Shown here: one piece after another, positions 1 to 8,179 of the stretch | Position numbering within the stretch: position 1 is the first letter of the stretch | Layout: the number at the start of each line of letters is the position of its first letter | Assembly (NCBI RefSeq): GCF_000482725.1 | Contig: NZ_AXWP01000008.1 | Coordinates: 215,602-279,601 of the forward strand | Origin: Psychromonas arctica DSM 14288 | Lineage (GTDB): Bacteria > Pseudomonadota > Gammaproteobacteria > Enterobacterales > Psychromonadaceae | Length of the DNA stretch: 64,000 nt | Direction: 5' to 3' | Program-made: the position numbers and the translations under genes | Notes under the pieces: model-generated | Databases searched by the model: none | The model's input: only the letters and a program-made list of their open reading frames with translations | What the model was told of the DNA's origin: nothing

Positions 1-167
1 AGCGTAATCTATCCTTTCGTATCGATGAAGAGCTTGGGCAAGAAGTTATTTCTATAACCGATGCTGAAACGCAGGAAGTGATCCGCCAAATACCTTCTGA
101 AGAACTGGTGGTACTGCGTAAAAAAATGGACGATGTAGTTGGTATTTTATTTGATAGCAAAGTATAA
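1..167 (+). CDS. flaG: FlaG family flagellar protein, C-terminal part (5' end outside window)
   Basis: The frame is open from the window edge to a TAA at 165-167 and gives about 54 residues, including EELGQEVISITD and IRQIPSEELVVLRKKM. This matches the conserved C-terminal half of FlaG, a small cytoplasmic protein that influences flagellar filament length and is usually encoded just before fliD. The fliD gene follows about 200 bp downstream, which supports the call. The N-terminal half is not in the window. Assignment by motif and position is fairly secure; the precise role of FlaG is not well defined in the family. Confidence 0.85.
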   Translation, partial: RNLSFRIDEELGQEVISITDAETQEVIRQIPSEELVVLRKKMDDVVGILFDSKV

Positions 168-296
168 AAAACAGAACTGCGTATGCATAGCTACAATTGC
201 GGCTATCGTTACTATAGAGAGGTTTTGACTTTTTTATATTCTTAATAGAATAGCGCAATGCAAAGTTTTATTTAATTAAACTGCCTTTATCAGTTT

Positions 297-315
297 TTGG
301 TCTGATTATTGCTTT
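297..315 (+). promoter_or_regulatory. Sigma-54 promoter of fliD
   Basis: TTGGTCTGATTATTGCTTT carries a GG at 299-300 and a GC at 311-312 separated by exactly ten bases, the -24/-12 geometry required by sigma-54. The -24 element lacks the usual CAC after TGG. It lies about 55 bp before the fliD start. The sigma-54 activators FlrA and FlrC are encoded a few kilobases downstream, so control of fliD by this cascade is a natural inference. Confidence 0.6.
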
Positions 316-369
316 TGTATTAGAGATTAAATATTAGTTGTCTTCATTATTAATTAGCAGGGAGTACTT

Positions 370-2433
370 ATGTCTTCAATTACCTCAACCGGCCTCGGCT
401 CTGGTTTGGATATCAATTCTATTGTTACTGCCATCGTAGGGGCTGAAAAAGATCCTGCACTTGCTAAAATGACACAATCAGCGGCAAAAGCCACTGCTCA
501 AATTTCCGCTTTTGGCACACTGAATAGTGAACTCTCTGCATTTAAATCTTCTTATTCCGACCTTGGGCGAAGTTCTTCATTTTCTGCGGCGACTTACACG
601 AGTAGTGATAGTGATATTTTAGATGCGAGTTTAGGCATAGGCGCAGAAACTGGAAGCTGGGAGTTTGAAGTAAAGCAACGTGCTCAAGCGCACACTATTG
701 TTTCTTCATCTGCAAATTCTTTCTCCAGTGTTAATGAGCCCGTTGGTACCGGTACTGTGTCCTTTAGCTTTGGTAGTTATAGCGGTGTTGATAATTCAGC
801 TTTTGCCATCGATGCTAACAAACCCATTGAAACACTTACTATTGATGCCTCTAACAATTCATTGTCAGGTATGCGGGATGCAATAAATGACGGTGATTAT
901 AGTGTTACCGCGTCAATAATTAATGATGGAACAAATTATCGTTTATTAATCACCAGTAAAGATACCGGCGAGCAGAGTGCAATTAAATTAACGGTTAGCG
1001 ATGATGACGGTAACAATACCGATACCGATGGGCTTTCTCGTTTTACCTATAGTGAAACAACTAAAAACTTAGATCAAACTTCTGTCGCACAGGATGCCGA
1101 GATAGTGATGAATGGTATTACCATTACTCGTGATACTAACGAAATAAGTAGTGTGATAGAAGGAGTTACCTTAAATCTCAATGGCAGTACTGAAGTTGGA
1201 AAAACGGTTAAGTTAACGATTAATAAAGATACCAGTAAAGTTGAAGAACAAATTCAAGCTTTTGTCGATAACTACAATAGCACCATTCAAAAAATGAACG
1301 AGTTAACTGTATATAATGGCGCAGATGCTGAAAATGGCATATTAAATGGCGATGCTACTGTGCGAAATATCCAAAGTTTAATGCGTGGTGTATTAAATAC
1401 TTCAATTGAACATATTGAAGGCACGGTACATAGTTTTGCTGACCTTGGATTGTTAACTGCGCGTGATGGTACGCTTGAATTAGACAGTACAAAATTTGCT
1501 GAAGTACTTAAGAATGATATACAAGGTATTGCAGATTTCTTTACTGCATCTGGCACCGCAAGTGATAGTTTTATTTCCTTTGATAGCAATAATAGCCTGA
1601 CTGAAGATGGCACCTATGGAGTTGAGATAACGCAAATAGCTACTCAGGGCATACTCACTGGCATTGATATTAGTAGCGGCTTCCCTTTAACTATTGATAG
1701 TAATAATGACACTTTTAAAATGCGTGTTGATGGTTCAATTTCTAATGATATTTCATTAATGCAGGGGACTTATAACTCCATCGATGACTTGATGACAGAG
1801 TTTCAATCCAAGATAAACTCAGACAGTAATTTTATAGATAAAACGATAGGTGTCACTGTTATTGAAGACGCTGGACAAATATCAATTACTTCAAATAAGT
1901 ATGGATCAACCTCAAACGTTGCTTTTACTGAAATTAGCAGTAATTTTTTAGCCTCATTTGGTTTTGGCGTAGAGTCAGGTACCAGCGGAGTCAATGTAGA
2001 AGGTAAAATTGATGGGGTTGAGGCGTTGGGTGATGGGCAATACTTGCTTTCTGAAAGTGGCGACTCATCTGGTATTAAGTTATTGATTGAAGGTGGATTA
2101 CTTGGCGACCGTGGCGATGTCACCTTTTCCGAAGGTATGACGGTGGTGATGAACAACCTTTTAACGAATATTATCGATAAAAGTATCACATCAAGTAGTG
2201 GTGATGTTGATCTCAGTGAGGGAGTCGTCGATAGTAAAATTGATTCGTTATATAAGAAAATCACTGACCTACAGCGTCAAGAAGAGGATTTGACTTATCG
2301 GACGGATAAACTTGAAGCACGTTTATATAAAGAGTTTAATGCGATGGATATCGCTGTTTCATCACTCGGTAATACGATGAGTTATCTTACCAGCGCGTTA
2401 GATGCTTTACCGGGTTATACAAGGGACGGTTAA
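370..2433 (+). CDS. fliD: FliD flagellar filament cap (hook-associated protein 2)
   Basis: FliD forms the pentameric cap at the tip of the flagellar filament and guides folding and insertion of flagellin after export through the type III apparatus. The 687-residue product starts with the typical MSSITSTGLGSGLDINSIV and has the FliD N-terminal domain, a low-complexity Ser/Thr/Asp-rich middle and a C-terminal coiled coil (about residues 620-660, DLQRQEEDLTYRTDKLEAR) ending in the helical assembly region. There is no signal peptide, as expected for a flagellar export substrate. GGGAG at 360-364 is a good ribosome binding site for this ATG. flaG lies upstream. Downstream only 13 bp separate it from the convergent flaI-like gene, which is not the usual co-directional order. 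Confidence 0.95.
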   Translation: MSSITSTGLGSGLDINSIVTAIVGAEKDPALAKMTQSAAKATAQISAFGTLNSELSAFKSSYSDLGRSSSFSAATYTSSDSDILDASLGIGAETGSWEFEVKQRAQAHTIVSSSANSFSSVNEPVGTGTVSFSFGSYSGVDNSAFAIDANKPIETLTIDASNNSLSGMRDAINDGDYSVTASIINDGTNYRLLITSKDTGEQSAIKLTVSDDDGNNTDTDGLSRFTYSETTKNLDQTSVAQDAEIVMNGITITRDTNEISSVIEGVTLNLNGSTEVGKTVKLTINKDTSKVEEQIQAFVDNYNSTIQKMNELTVYNGADAENGILNGDATVRNIQSLMRGVLNTSIEHIEGTVHSFADLGLLTARDGTLELDSTKFAEVLKNDIQGIADFFTASGTASDSFISFDSNNSLTEDGTYGVEITQIATQGILTGIDISSGFPLTIDSNNDTFKMRVDGSISNDISLMQGTYNSIDDLMTEFQSKINSDSNFIDKTIGVTVIEDAGQISITSNKYGSTSNVAFTEISSNFLASFGFGVESGTSGVNVEGKIDGVEALGDGQYLLSESGDSSGIKLLIEGGLLGDRGDVTFSEGMTVVMNNLLTNIIDKSITSSSGDVDLSEGVVDSKIDSLYKKITDLQRQEEDLTYRTDKLEARLYKEFNAMDIAVSSLGNTMSYLTSALDALPGYTRDG

Positions 2434-2446
2434 TTTTTCATAGCTT

Positions 2447-2746
2447 TTATTTATAGGCATTTATTTTACTTTTATTACGCTGTAGCGATAAAGACTTATT
2501 TTTTAAGGAAAGGTAACAAGCATCGGCTTGTTGCTGCAATAATTGCACTTTATTTTGAAGCATTTTTAGTTCTTTAATGACGTTATTCAGTTCATTTTCA
2601 GAGTGCTTGGAGAGAAGATCTTTTATTTGGTCAGAAAAAAGATCTTGTTGTTGTTTAAACGTTTCATATTCTTCTTCTGCTAATAAAATCGTAAGCTTTT
2701 TTTCAAATTCAAATAACACTTCAAGTTTGGCATGGATATTAGTCAT
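2447..2746 (-). CDS. flaI: FlaI/FliT-like flagellar chaperone candidate
   Basis: The 99-residue product is almost entirely charged alpha helix with heptad-like Leu/Ile spacing (FEFEKKLTILLAEEEYETF, then KELKMLQNKVQLLQQQADA). It has no membrane segment or signal peptide. Small helical proteins of this kind next to fliS and fliD are FliT in enterics (a FliD export chaperone) and FlaI in polar-flagellated Vibrio. Similarity is judged from size, composition and position, not from a diagnostic motif. It lies 108 bp downstream of fliS on the same strand, so the two are probably co-transcribed, and it faces fliD tail to tail. A GAG about 8 bases before the ATG is a weak Shine-Dalgarno. Confidence 0.7.
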   Translation of the reverse strand: MTNIHAKLEVLFEFEKKLTILLAEEEYETFKQQQDLFSDQIKDLLSKHSENELNNVIKELKMLQNKVQLLQQQADACYLSLKNKSLSLQRNKSKINAYK

Positions 2747-2769
2747 TTTCGGCTCTTTTATGCATGTTG

Positions 2770-2888
2770 GTAGCGATTATATCGTTGGCTATTGTCTTGT
2801 TGGCGAATAGTATTATTAGCGATTGTTGTTATAAATTGTTGTTATAAATTATTATTAGCGATTATATTGCTGGCGAATATCTTGTGGA
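2770..2888. repeat. Imperfect direct duplication around the 3' end of fliS
   Basis: The stretch at about 2771-2803 (TAGCGATTATATCGTTGGC and onward) resembles 2856-2887 (TAGCGATTATATTGCTGGC), which encodes the last residues of fliS. Between them ATTGTTGTTATAA occurs twice in tandem (2822-2848). It looks like a local slippage or duplication product in the fliS-flaI spacer. Confidence 0.5.
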
Positions 2889-3250
2889 ATACCATCCCAA
2901 CCCGATTTTATTTCTGCGATTAGCATCGTCACTTCAGTGAGGGGATCGGTAGTGTTTTTTAAGTTTGCTTGGTTTACTTGACGTATCATATAACCATATA
3001 GGTCATACAAGTTAGTGGATAGCTCTCCGCCTTTTTCCATATCTAAACTATTTTGTAACTCACCAATTAAACCAATGACTTTTGTTAGCATTTTATTTTT
3101 GCCTTCTATCTCTTTACGGTCGATAGCGCCTTTGGCAGCGGCTAAGTTTCCCAATATATGCTGCATTATTAATGAAATAAGGGCATGAGGGTCTGCTTGC
3201 TCGATGTTGTTCATCGTTGAGTTTTGGTATTGTTGGACTGAGCGGCGCAT
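2855..3250 (-). CDS. fliS: FliS flagellin export chaperone
   Basis: FliS binds the C-terminal helix of flagellin in the cytoplasm, prevents premature polymerisation and delivers it to the export gate. The 131-residue product has the family start (MRRSVQQYQN, with the conserved YQN near residue 8), the ADPHALISLIMQHILGNLAAAKGAI helix region and the LYDLYGYMIRQVNQAN region that forms the flagellin-binding bundle. Length is normal for the family. It is followed on the same strand by the flaI-like gene. In the common polar-flagellar arrangement fliS follows fliD on the same strand; here it is on the opposite strand and points back towards fliD. Confidence 0.93.
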   Translation of the reverse strand: MRRSVQQYQNSTMNNIEQADPHALISLIMQHILGNLAAAKGAIDRKEIEGKNKMLTKVIGLIGELQNSLDMEKGGELSTNLYDLYGYMIRQVNQANLKNTTDPLTEVTMLIAEIKSGWDGIPQDIRQQYNR

Positions 3251-3285
3251 ATTGATTCCTTGCTGAAAATATTTAATCTATCGTA

Positions 3286-3320
3286 AGCAGTGTACTTCTA
3301 GTTTCTATAATTACACTGCT
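3286..3320. promoter_or_regulatory. Inverted repeat upstream of fliS
   Basis: AGCAGTGTA (3286-3294) and TACACTGCT (3312-3320) are perfect nine-base complements separated by 17 bases, about 36 to 70 bp upstream of the fliS start. This could be an operator or a 5' UTR hairpin. No regulator can be named from the sequence. Confidence 0.4.
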
Positions 3321-3654
3321 ATTTATATTGTTTATTTATAATGTTGTGTAGATTCTCAGTGTATTTTACCATTTAAGCCAGTTTGTATACTGCATAACCA
3401 ATCTACAACTAGGTGCACTAAAGCAACATATAATGAAAGCACAAGCAAAATATATACCATTTTTCTTGTTTCTGGTTGTTTTCAATTATTTTACTTATGA
3501 CAGCAGCATAAATATCATTATTTATACTACCTCTAAAGGTTTATTGTGTCATTTTACAGTCATTGTCATCTTTTTGACGATTTTTCAATGCAAATAGTAA
3601 AAATTGTTCTATCATAACCTTCACATCTTGGTTTCTTTGATATGAGTACTGATT
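3321..3654. other. Intergenic region between divergent fliS and flrA
   Basis: About 330 bp of AT-rich DNA between the two divergent genes, so it should carry promoters for both. I see no convincing sigma-54 GG-N10-GC element before flrA, consistent with flrA being the sigma-70-driven top of the cascade in related bacteria. A 54-codon reading frame exists at 3433-3597 but has no ribosome binding site. Confidence 0.5.
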
Positions 3655-5106
3655 ATGCCACAACGCCCGCCGATTTATTTAGTCGATACAACGGCTCAAC
3701 AAGTAGAGATATTACAAACTGTTTTACATTTTGTTGGTGAAGCTTATCAAACGGTTGCTGTTGAACAATTAGCGCAACAGGTAGAGCAACAAGCGCCTTT
3801 GTGCGTTATTTATGGTAATCAACATCAGCAATTGGATGCACTACTAAATAGCTTTGCTAAAACTCCTTTTATTAGTATCTCTGGGCAAGTGGCAAGTGTG
3901 GACAGTAATCATATCGGTGTGCTTCATTTACCTATCGTCTATTCAGAGTTGACGCAGTTATTACATTATTGCCAAACCTATTCGAATCCAAATCATAAAT
4001 TAAGTAAAGCCAATAAATATTTAATTACCTCTTTGGTGGGCAAAGGGTTACGTATTCAAGAAATTCGTTATTTAGTAGAGCAAGTAGCTGAAAGTAATGC
4101 CAATGTGTTGATTCTAGGCGAGTCTGGGACGGGAAAGGAGGTGGTTGCGCGCGCTATCCATGAGGTGTCTGGCCGAAATAGAGGGCCTTTTGTCCCGGTG
4201 AACTGTGGTGCAATCCCGGCTGAATTATTAGAAAGTGAATTATTTGGGCATGAGAAAGGTGCCTTTACTGGTGCTTTTTCTGCGCGTAAGGGACGTTTTG
4301 AGTTGGCTGAAGGCGGTACGCTATTTTTAGATGAAATTGGCGATATGCCAATGCCGATGCAAGTTAAATTATTACGTGTGTTACAGGAGAGAACCTTTGA
4401 AAGAGTCGGAGGTAATAAATCTTTGCAGGCGGATGTGCGTATTATTGCGGCAACACATCGTAACTTAGAAGAGATGATTATTGCTGGCTCATTTCGAGAA
4501 GATCTGTTTTATCGTTTAAATGTATTTCCAATTGAAAAGCCGGCGCTTCGAGATCGCCAAGAAGATATTCCGCTGCTTTTACAAGAGTTGCTGTCAAGGT
4601 TAGAAACTGAACATAAAGCCACATTACGTTTTACTCAACGTGCTTTAGATTCATTAATGAAACATGCTTGGCCGGGTAATGTTCGTGAGTTATCTAACTT
4701 GTTAGAACGTTTATTAATATTACACAGCAATAAAATCATTGATGTCACTGAATTACCGGTTAAATATCGTTACTTAGATGAACAAGGTGAGGCAGTAGAA
4801 CACATTCACTATAACCCAGAAGAAGAAGCGCTGATGGAACGTGAAGCGTTATCGGGTATGTTTGGTGATGCGCCTATTTTGTCCGATGAAAGTGAAATGC
4901 ACGATGAATCACTTGGCTTTTTGGGGCATTTACCAGCAGAAGGCATGAATTTAAAGGATAAGCTGGTGGAATTTGAAATTGAGATGATCCGTCAAGCTAT
5001 TGACTCTCAGGATGGTGTGGTGTCACATGCTGCTGAGTTATTATCGATGCGCCGAACCACCTTAGTAGAAAAAATGAAAAAATACGGGTTAAATAAAGAA
5101 GGCTAA
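3655..5106 (+). CDS. flrA: FlrA, sigma-54-dependent master regulator of flagellar genes
   Basis: FlrA (FleQ family) is the enhancer-binding protein at the top of the polar flagellar hierarchy; with sigma-54 RNA polymerase it activates flrBC and structural operons. The 483-residue protein has an N-terminal FleQ-type domain (about 1-125) without a clear phosphoacceptor, an AAA+ domain with Walker A GESGTGKE (from residue 155), the sigma-54 contact loop GAFTGA (202-207), Walker [12 protein letters not shown], and a C-terminal Fis-type helix-turn-helix ([21 protein letters not shown]). FleQ-family AAA+ domains bind cyclic di-GMP; a GGDEF enzyme is encoded at 36050-36940. The start at 3655 has a poor ribosome binding site, and an out-of-frame ATG lies 13 bases upstream. 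Confidence 0.93.
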   Translation: MPQRPPIYLVDTTAQQVEILQTVLHFVGEAYQTVAVEQLAQQVEQQAPLCVIYGNQHQQLDALLNSFAKTPFISISGQVASVDSNHIGVLHLPIVYSELTQLLHYCQTYSNPNHKLSKANKYLITSLVGKGLRIQEIRYLVEQVAESNANVLILGESGTGKEVVARAIHEVSGRNRGPFVPVNCGAIPAELLESELFGHEKGAFTGAFSARKGRFELAEGGTLFLDEIGDMPMPMQVKLLRVLQERTFERVGGNKSLQADVRIIAATHRNLEEMIIAGSFREDLFYRLNVFPIEKPALRDRQEDIPLLLQELLSRLETEHKATLRFTQRALDSLMKHAWPGNVRELSNLLERLLILHSNKIIDVTELPVKYRYLDEQGEAVEHIHYNPEEEALMEREALSGMFGDAPILSDESEMHDESLGFLGHLPAEGMNLKDKLVEFEIEMIRQAIDSQDGVVSHAAELLSMRRTTLVEKMKKYGLNKEG

Positions 5107-5301
5107 GCTAGCCATTAAGCTAATCATCAAACTAATCATTAAAAGGTAACATCAAAAAGTAATATCAAAAGGTAAGCCGAGTATTTAGCGATACTTTTGC
5201 ATCAGAAATCGTGCTTTTAATAGTGCGGTTTTTTGTTTTTAGGACTGTCATTTTTATGGCTATTTGCTTTTATCTTACTGTAAAGTAATTGGTTTATTTG
5301 G

Positions 5302-5319
5302 TTGGCATAATAACTGCTT
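5302..5319 (+). promoter_or_regulatory. Sigma-54 promoter of flrBC
   Basis: TTGGCATAATAACTGCTT has GG at 5304-5305 and GC at 5316-5317 with ten bases between them, a good -24/-12 match including TTGGCA. It lies about 38 bp upstream of the flrB start. In Vibrio flrBC is a class II operon activated by FlrA with sigma-54, and the position here agrees with that. Confidence 0.75.
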
Positions 5320-5354
5320 AGTAGGGATATCTATCTTTATTTTTAGGTGTTGCT

Positions 5355-6485
5355 ATGACAACTTCACAATCAACAAATAATACGCCATTACAAACTGAAC
5401 GTTATGTCGGTGAGTTACAGCAGTTACGTGCTCAAGCGAACTACATGGAGCAGTTGTATAAAGAATTACCTTCTGGGTTGATTGTTATTAATGGTAATGG
5501 GATTGTGGAACAAGCAAACCGTGTCGCCGTGCAGTTGTTAGGTGAACCCTTAGAGAATATGCTTTGGGGTGATGTGATCAAACGCTCTTTTAGTCCTAAA
5601 AATGATGATGGCCATGAAATATCATTAAAGAATGGTCGCCGTATTCAGTTATCTATCTCTTCTTTACAAGGCCAGCCTGGGCAGTTAATTCTACTCACAG
5701 ATCTTACCCATACTCGCCAACTACAAGAGCATGTTGCCACATTAAAGCGTTTATCCTCATTGGGTAAAATGGTGGCGTCATTAGCGCATCAAATCCGCAC
5801 TCCATTATCGGCGGCTATGTTATACGGTGCCAACCTTGCCAATAAAACATTAAATGAAAGCTCTCGTGCTCGCTTTCAAGGCAAGTTAATGAACCGCCTG
5901 CAAGATTTAGAAACGCAAGTGAACGATATGTTGTTGTTTGCCCGTAGTGGTGAGCAGAAGATTGTAGAGGAAGTTTCCGTTGCAACATTATTAGAAGAAG
6001 TGCAAGAAGCCAGTGATGCTATGTTATTAAGTGTTAATGGCCATTTGCAGTGTCGCTTACCCAATCCTGATTTATTTATTCTGGCCAATAAAAATGCATT
6101 AACCAGTGCCATGACCAACCTTATTTCCAATGCCATTGAAGCTACCGGTGAAGGGGCGCAATTATATATTAGTGCTGTGCAACGAGGTGCTTCGCATTTA
6201 GAAATCTCAGTAATGGATAATGGGCCTGGTATTGAAAAACAACGTTTAGCACAAGTAATGGAAGCTTTTTATACCACTAAATCTCAAGGTACAGGTCTTG
6301 GCCTTGCGGTAGTGCAAAGTGTTGCTCAGGCACATAGCGGCACGGTGGAAGTTAAGTCGGAAGTCGGCAAGGGGAGCTGTTTTACTTTAGTGCTGCCCTT
6401 GCATCGTATTGCTGAGTTTAGAGAAGACAATAATACACTGAGTAATGTACAGAGCAATGCGCTGAGCAAGGTAATAGGAGCTTAA
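5355..6485 (+). CDS. flrB: FlrB, cytoplasmic flagellar sensor histidine kinase
   Basis: FlrB phosphorylates FlrC to switch on the class III (hook and basal body) genes. The 376-residue protein has a PAS-like domain (about 30-120), a HisKA domain with SLAHQIRTPLSA and phosphoacceptor His145, and a HATPase domain with N box (NLISNAIEA), G1 (DNGPGI) and G2 (GTGLGLAVV). There is no hydrophobic segment, so it should be soluble, as FlrB is in relatives. It sits two bases upstream of flrC, so the kinase and its response regulator are translationally coupled. A sigma-54 promoter precedes it. Confidence 0.93.
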   Translation: MTTSQSTNNTPLQTERYVGELQQLRAQANYMEQLYKELPSGLIVINGNGIVEQANRVAVQLLGEPLENMLWGDVIKRSFSPKNDDGHEISLKNGRRIQLSISSLQGQPGQLILLTDLTHTRQLQEHVATLKRLSSLGKMVASLAHQIRTPLSAAMLYGANLANKTLNESSRARFQGKLMNRLQDLETQVNDMLLFARSGEQKIVEEVSVATLLEEVQEASDAMLLSVNGHLQCRLPNPDLFILANKNALTSAMTNLISNAIEATGEGAQLYISAVQRGASHLEISVMDNGPGIEKQRLAQVMEAFYTTKSQGTGLGLAVVQSVAQAHSGTVEVKSEVGKGSCFTLVLPLHRIAEFREDNNTLSNVQSNALSKVIGA

Positions 6486-6487
6486 TT

Positions 6488-8053
6488 ATGTCGCATAATC
6501 AATCACAGGGTAGGTTATTAGTCGTAGAAGATGATGCTGGATTACGTGAAGCGTTAATTGATACTTTGTTATTAGCTGGTTATGACTGTCAAGAAGTCGA
6601 CAGTGGCGAAGCTGCGTTGGTTGAGCTTAATAAATCGGCGCTTGATAAATCACGTTACGACTTGGTAATCAGTGATATTCAAATGGGCGGAATGAGTGGT
6701 TTAACCTTATTGCAAAATATTAAAAGCCTTCACCCTGAAATACCAGTTTTATTGATGACGGCCTACGCAACGATTGATGATGCGGTTAAAGCTATTCGCG
6801 ATGGTGCCATTGATTATTTAGCAAAACCCTTTTCACCTGAGGTGTTATTGAATCAAGTAAGTCGCTATGCGCCTGTGCATAAAGTGCCTTCGTGTACGCC
6901 TATTTTTGGCGACCCTAATACTGCGGCTTTGTTTAAAATGGCTGAAAAAGTGGCGGCTTCCGATGCGTCGGTGATGATCACTGGTCCAAGTGGTTCAGGT
7001 AAAGAAGTGTTATCGCGTTATTTACATGATAAATCATCGCGTAAAGATCAAGCTTTTGTGGCGATTAACTGTGCGGCTATTCCAGATACCATGCTTGAAT
7101 CTACCTTATTTGGTTATGAGAAAGGGGCCTTTACTGGCGCTGTTCAAGCCTGTCCTGGTAAGTTTGAACAAGCACAAAATGGCACTATTTTATTAGACGA
7201 AATTAGCGAAATGCCCTTGGAGTTACAAGTTAAGCTGCTCCGTGTTTTACAAGAAAGAGAAGTGGAACGTTTAGGCTCTCGTAAAACTATTAAATTAAAT
7301 ATTCGTGTATTAGCCACCAGTAATCGTGATATTAAACAAGCTGTAGAAGCAGGGACTTTCCGTGAAGATCTGTATTACCGTTTGAATGTTTTTCCATTAC
7401 AGTGGTTACCGTTAAAACAGCGTAAAGGCGATATCATCCCACTTGCTGAGCATTTATTAGCGCGTCATGCTAAAGATCAGTCTTCTGCGATCCCTTCATT
7501 ATCGGAAGCGGCTAAGCAATGTTTATTTGCTTATTCATGGCCAGGCAATGTGCGTGAATTAGACAATGTAATGCAACGCGCCTTGATTTTAGGTAATGAT
7601 GATGTGATTGACTGTGATGCGCTAATTTTAGAAGATCAACAGTTTGAGCATATGCAACAACCGCTTATTTCTAAGGCCACAGTGCAAGATCAATCACCAG
7701 CAATAGAGGCTGGCGATGTTGATTCTCGCTCTGAGGGGCAGTTGTATAGTAATAATCGTATTAATAGTGGCTTTGATAATGATCTACACAAAAATCTTGT
7801 TAGTGACTTTGGTAATGCAACTATAAGTAGCACTCCAGCAACGATAGCTGAATCCGATGGAGCATCTGTAACTGAAGAACCTGAAGCTTTGGGGCAAGGT
7901 CTCAAACAACAAGAGCAAAAAATTATATTAGAAGCGTTACAAACCTGTCGCGGTAAACGTAAAGATGTAGCAGAGTTGCTTGGTATTAGCCCTCGCACAT
8001 TGCGTTATAAAATTGCTCGTATGAAAGAGCAAGGCATTGCCTTACCTGCATAA
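6488..8053 (+). CDS. flrC: FlrC, sigma-54-dependent response regulator
   Basis: FlrC is the phosphorylated activator of class III flagellar operons. The 521-residue product has a receiver domain (about 10-125) with phosphoacceptor Asp63 in VISDIQMGG, an AAA+ domain (about 140-375) with GPSGSGKE, GAFTGA and TILLDEISEMP, and a C-terminal Fis-type helix-turn-helix (KDVAELLGISPRTLRYKI). Between AAA+ and DNA-binding domains is a long linker of about 75 residues, rich in Ser, Asn, Asp and Glu (roughly 400-470), which makes it longer than typical FlrC (about 470 residues). The gene follows flrB by two bases. Confidence 0.93.
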   Translation: MSHNQSQGRLLVVEDDAGLREALIDTLLLAGYDCQEVDSGEAALVELNKSALDKSRYDLVISDIQMGGMSGLTLLQNIKSLHPEIPVLLMTAYATIDDAVKAIRDGAIDYLAKPFSPEVLLNQVSRYAPVHKVPSCTPIFGDPNTAALFKMAEKVAASDASVMITGPSGSGKEVLSRYLHDKSSRKDQAFVAINCAAIPDTMLESTLFGYEKGAFTGAVQACPGKFEQAQNGTILLDEISEMPLELQVKLLRVLQEREVERLGSRKTIKLNIRVLATSNRDIKQAVEAGTFREDLYYRLNVFPLQWLPLKQRKGDIIPLAEHLLARHAKDQSSAIPSLSEAAKQCLFAYSWPGNVRELDNVMQRALILGNDDVIDCDALILEDQQFEHMQQPLISKATVQDQSPAIEAGDVDSRSEGQLYSNNRINSGFDNDLHKNLVSDFGNATISSTPATIAESDGASVTEEPEALGQGLKQQEQKIILEALQTCRGKRKDVAELLGISPRTLRYKIARMKEQGIALPA

Positions 8054-8116
8054 AAATAACGATCTTTGAAATAATATGACACCTTTTACGCATTATTTGT
8101 GCAATTACACTTGTAA

Positions 8117-8135
8117 ATAAGAATTGTTATCATTA
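8117..8135 (+). promoter_or_regulatory. Fur box of the iron importer operon
   Basis: ATAAGAATTGTTATCATTA is, read on the other strand, TAATGATAACAATTCTTAT, close to the Fur consensus built from AATGATAAT repeats. It lies about 45 bp before the start of the ferric-iron binding protein gene, so iron-dependent repression by Fur is a sound inference. Confidence 0.75.
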
Positions 8136-8179
8136 GAATGCCGTTCTATTGATCATCACGCTTATTTATGGGAAACAAT

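Noticed and set aside
52-258. Minus-strand open frame over the end of flaG and the fliD promoter region
   Set aside because: It overlaps a conserved coding region in antisense and has no motif.
3433-3597. 54-codon plus-strand frame with a hydrophobic N-terminus between fliS and flrA
   Set aside because: There is no ribosome binding site and no recognisable motif; AT-rich DNA readily yields such Phe/Ile-rich frames. It could be revisited if ribosome profiling supports it.
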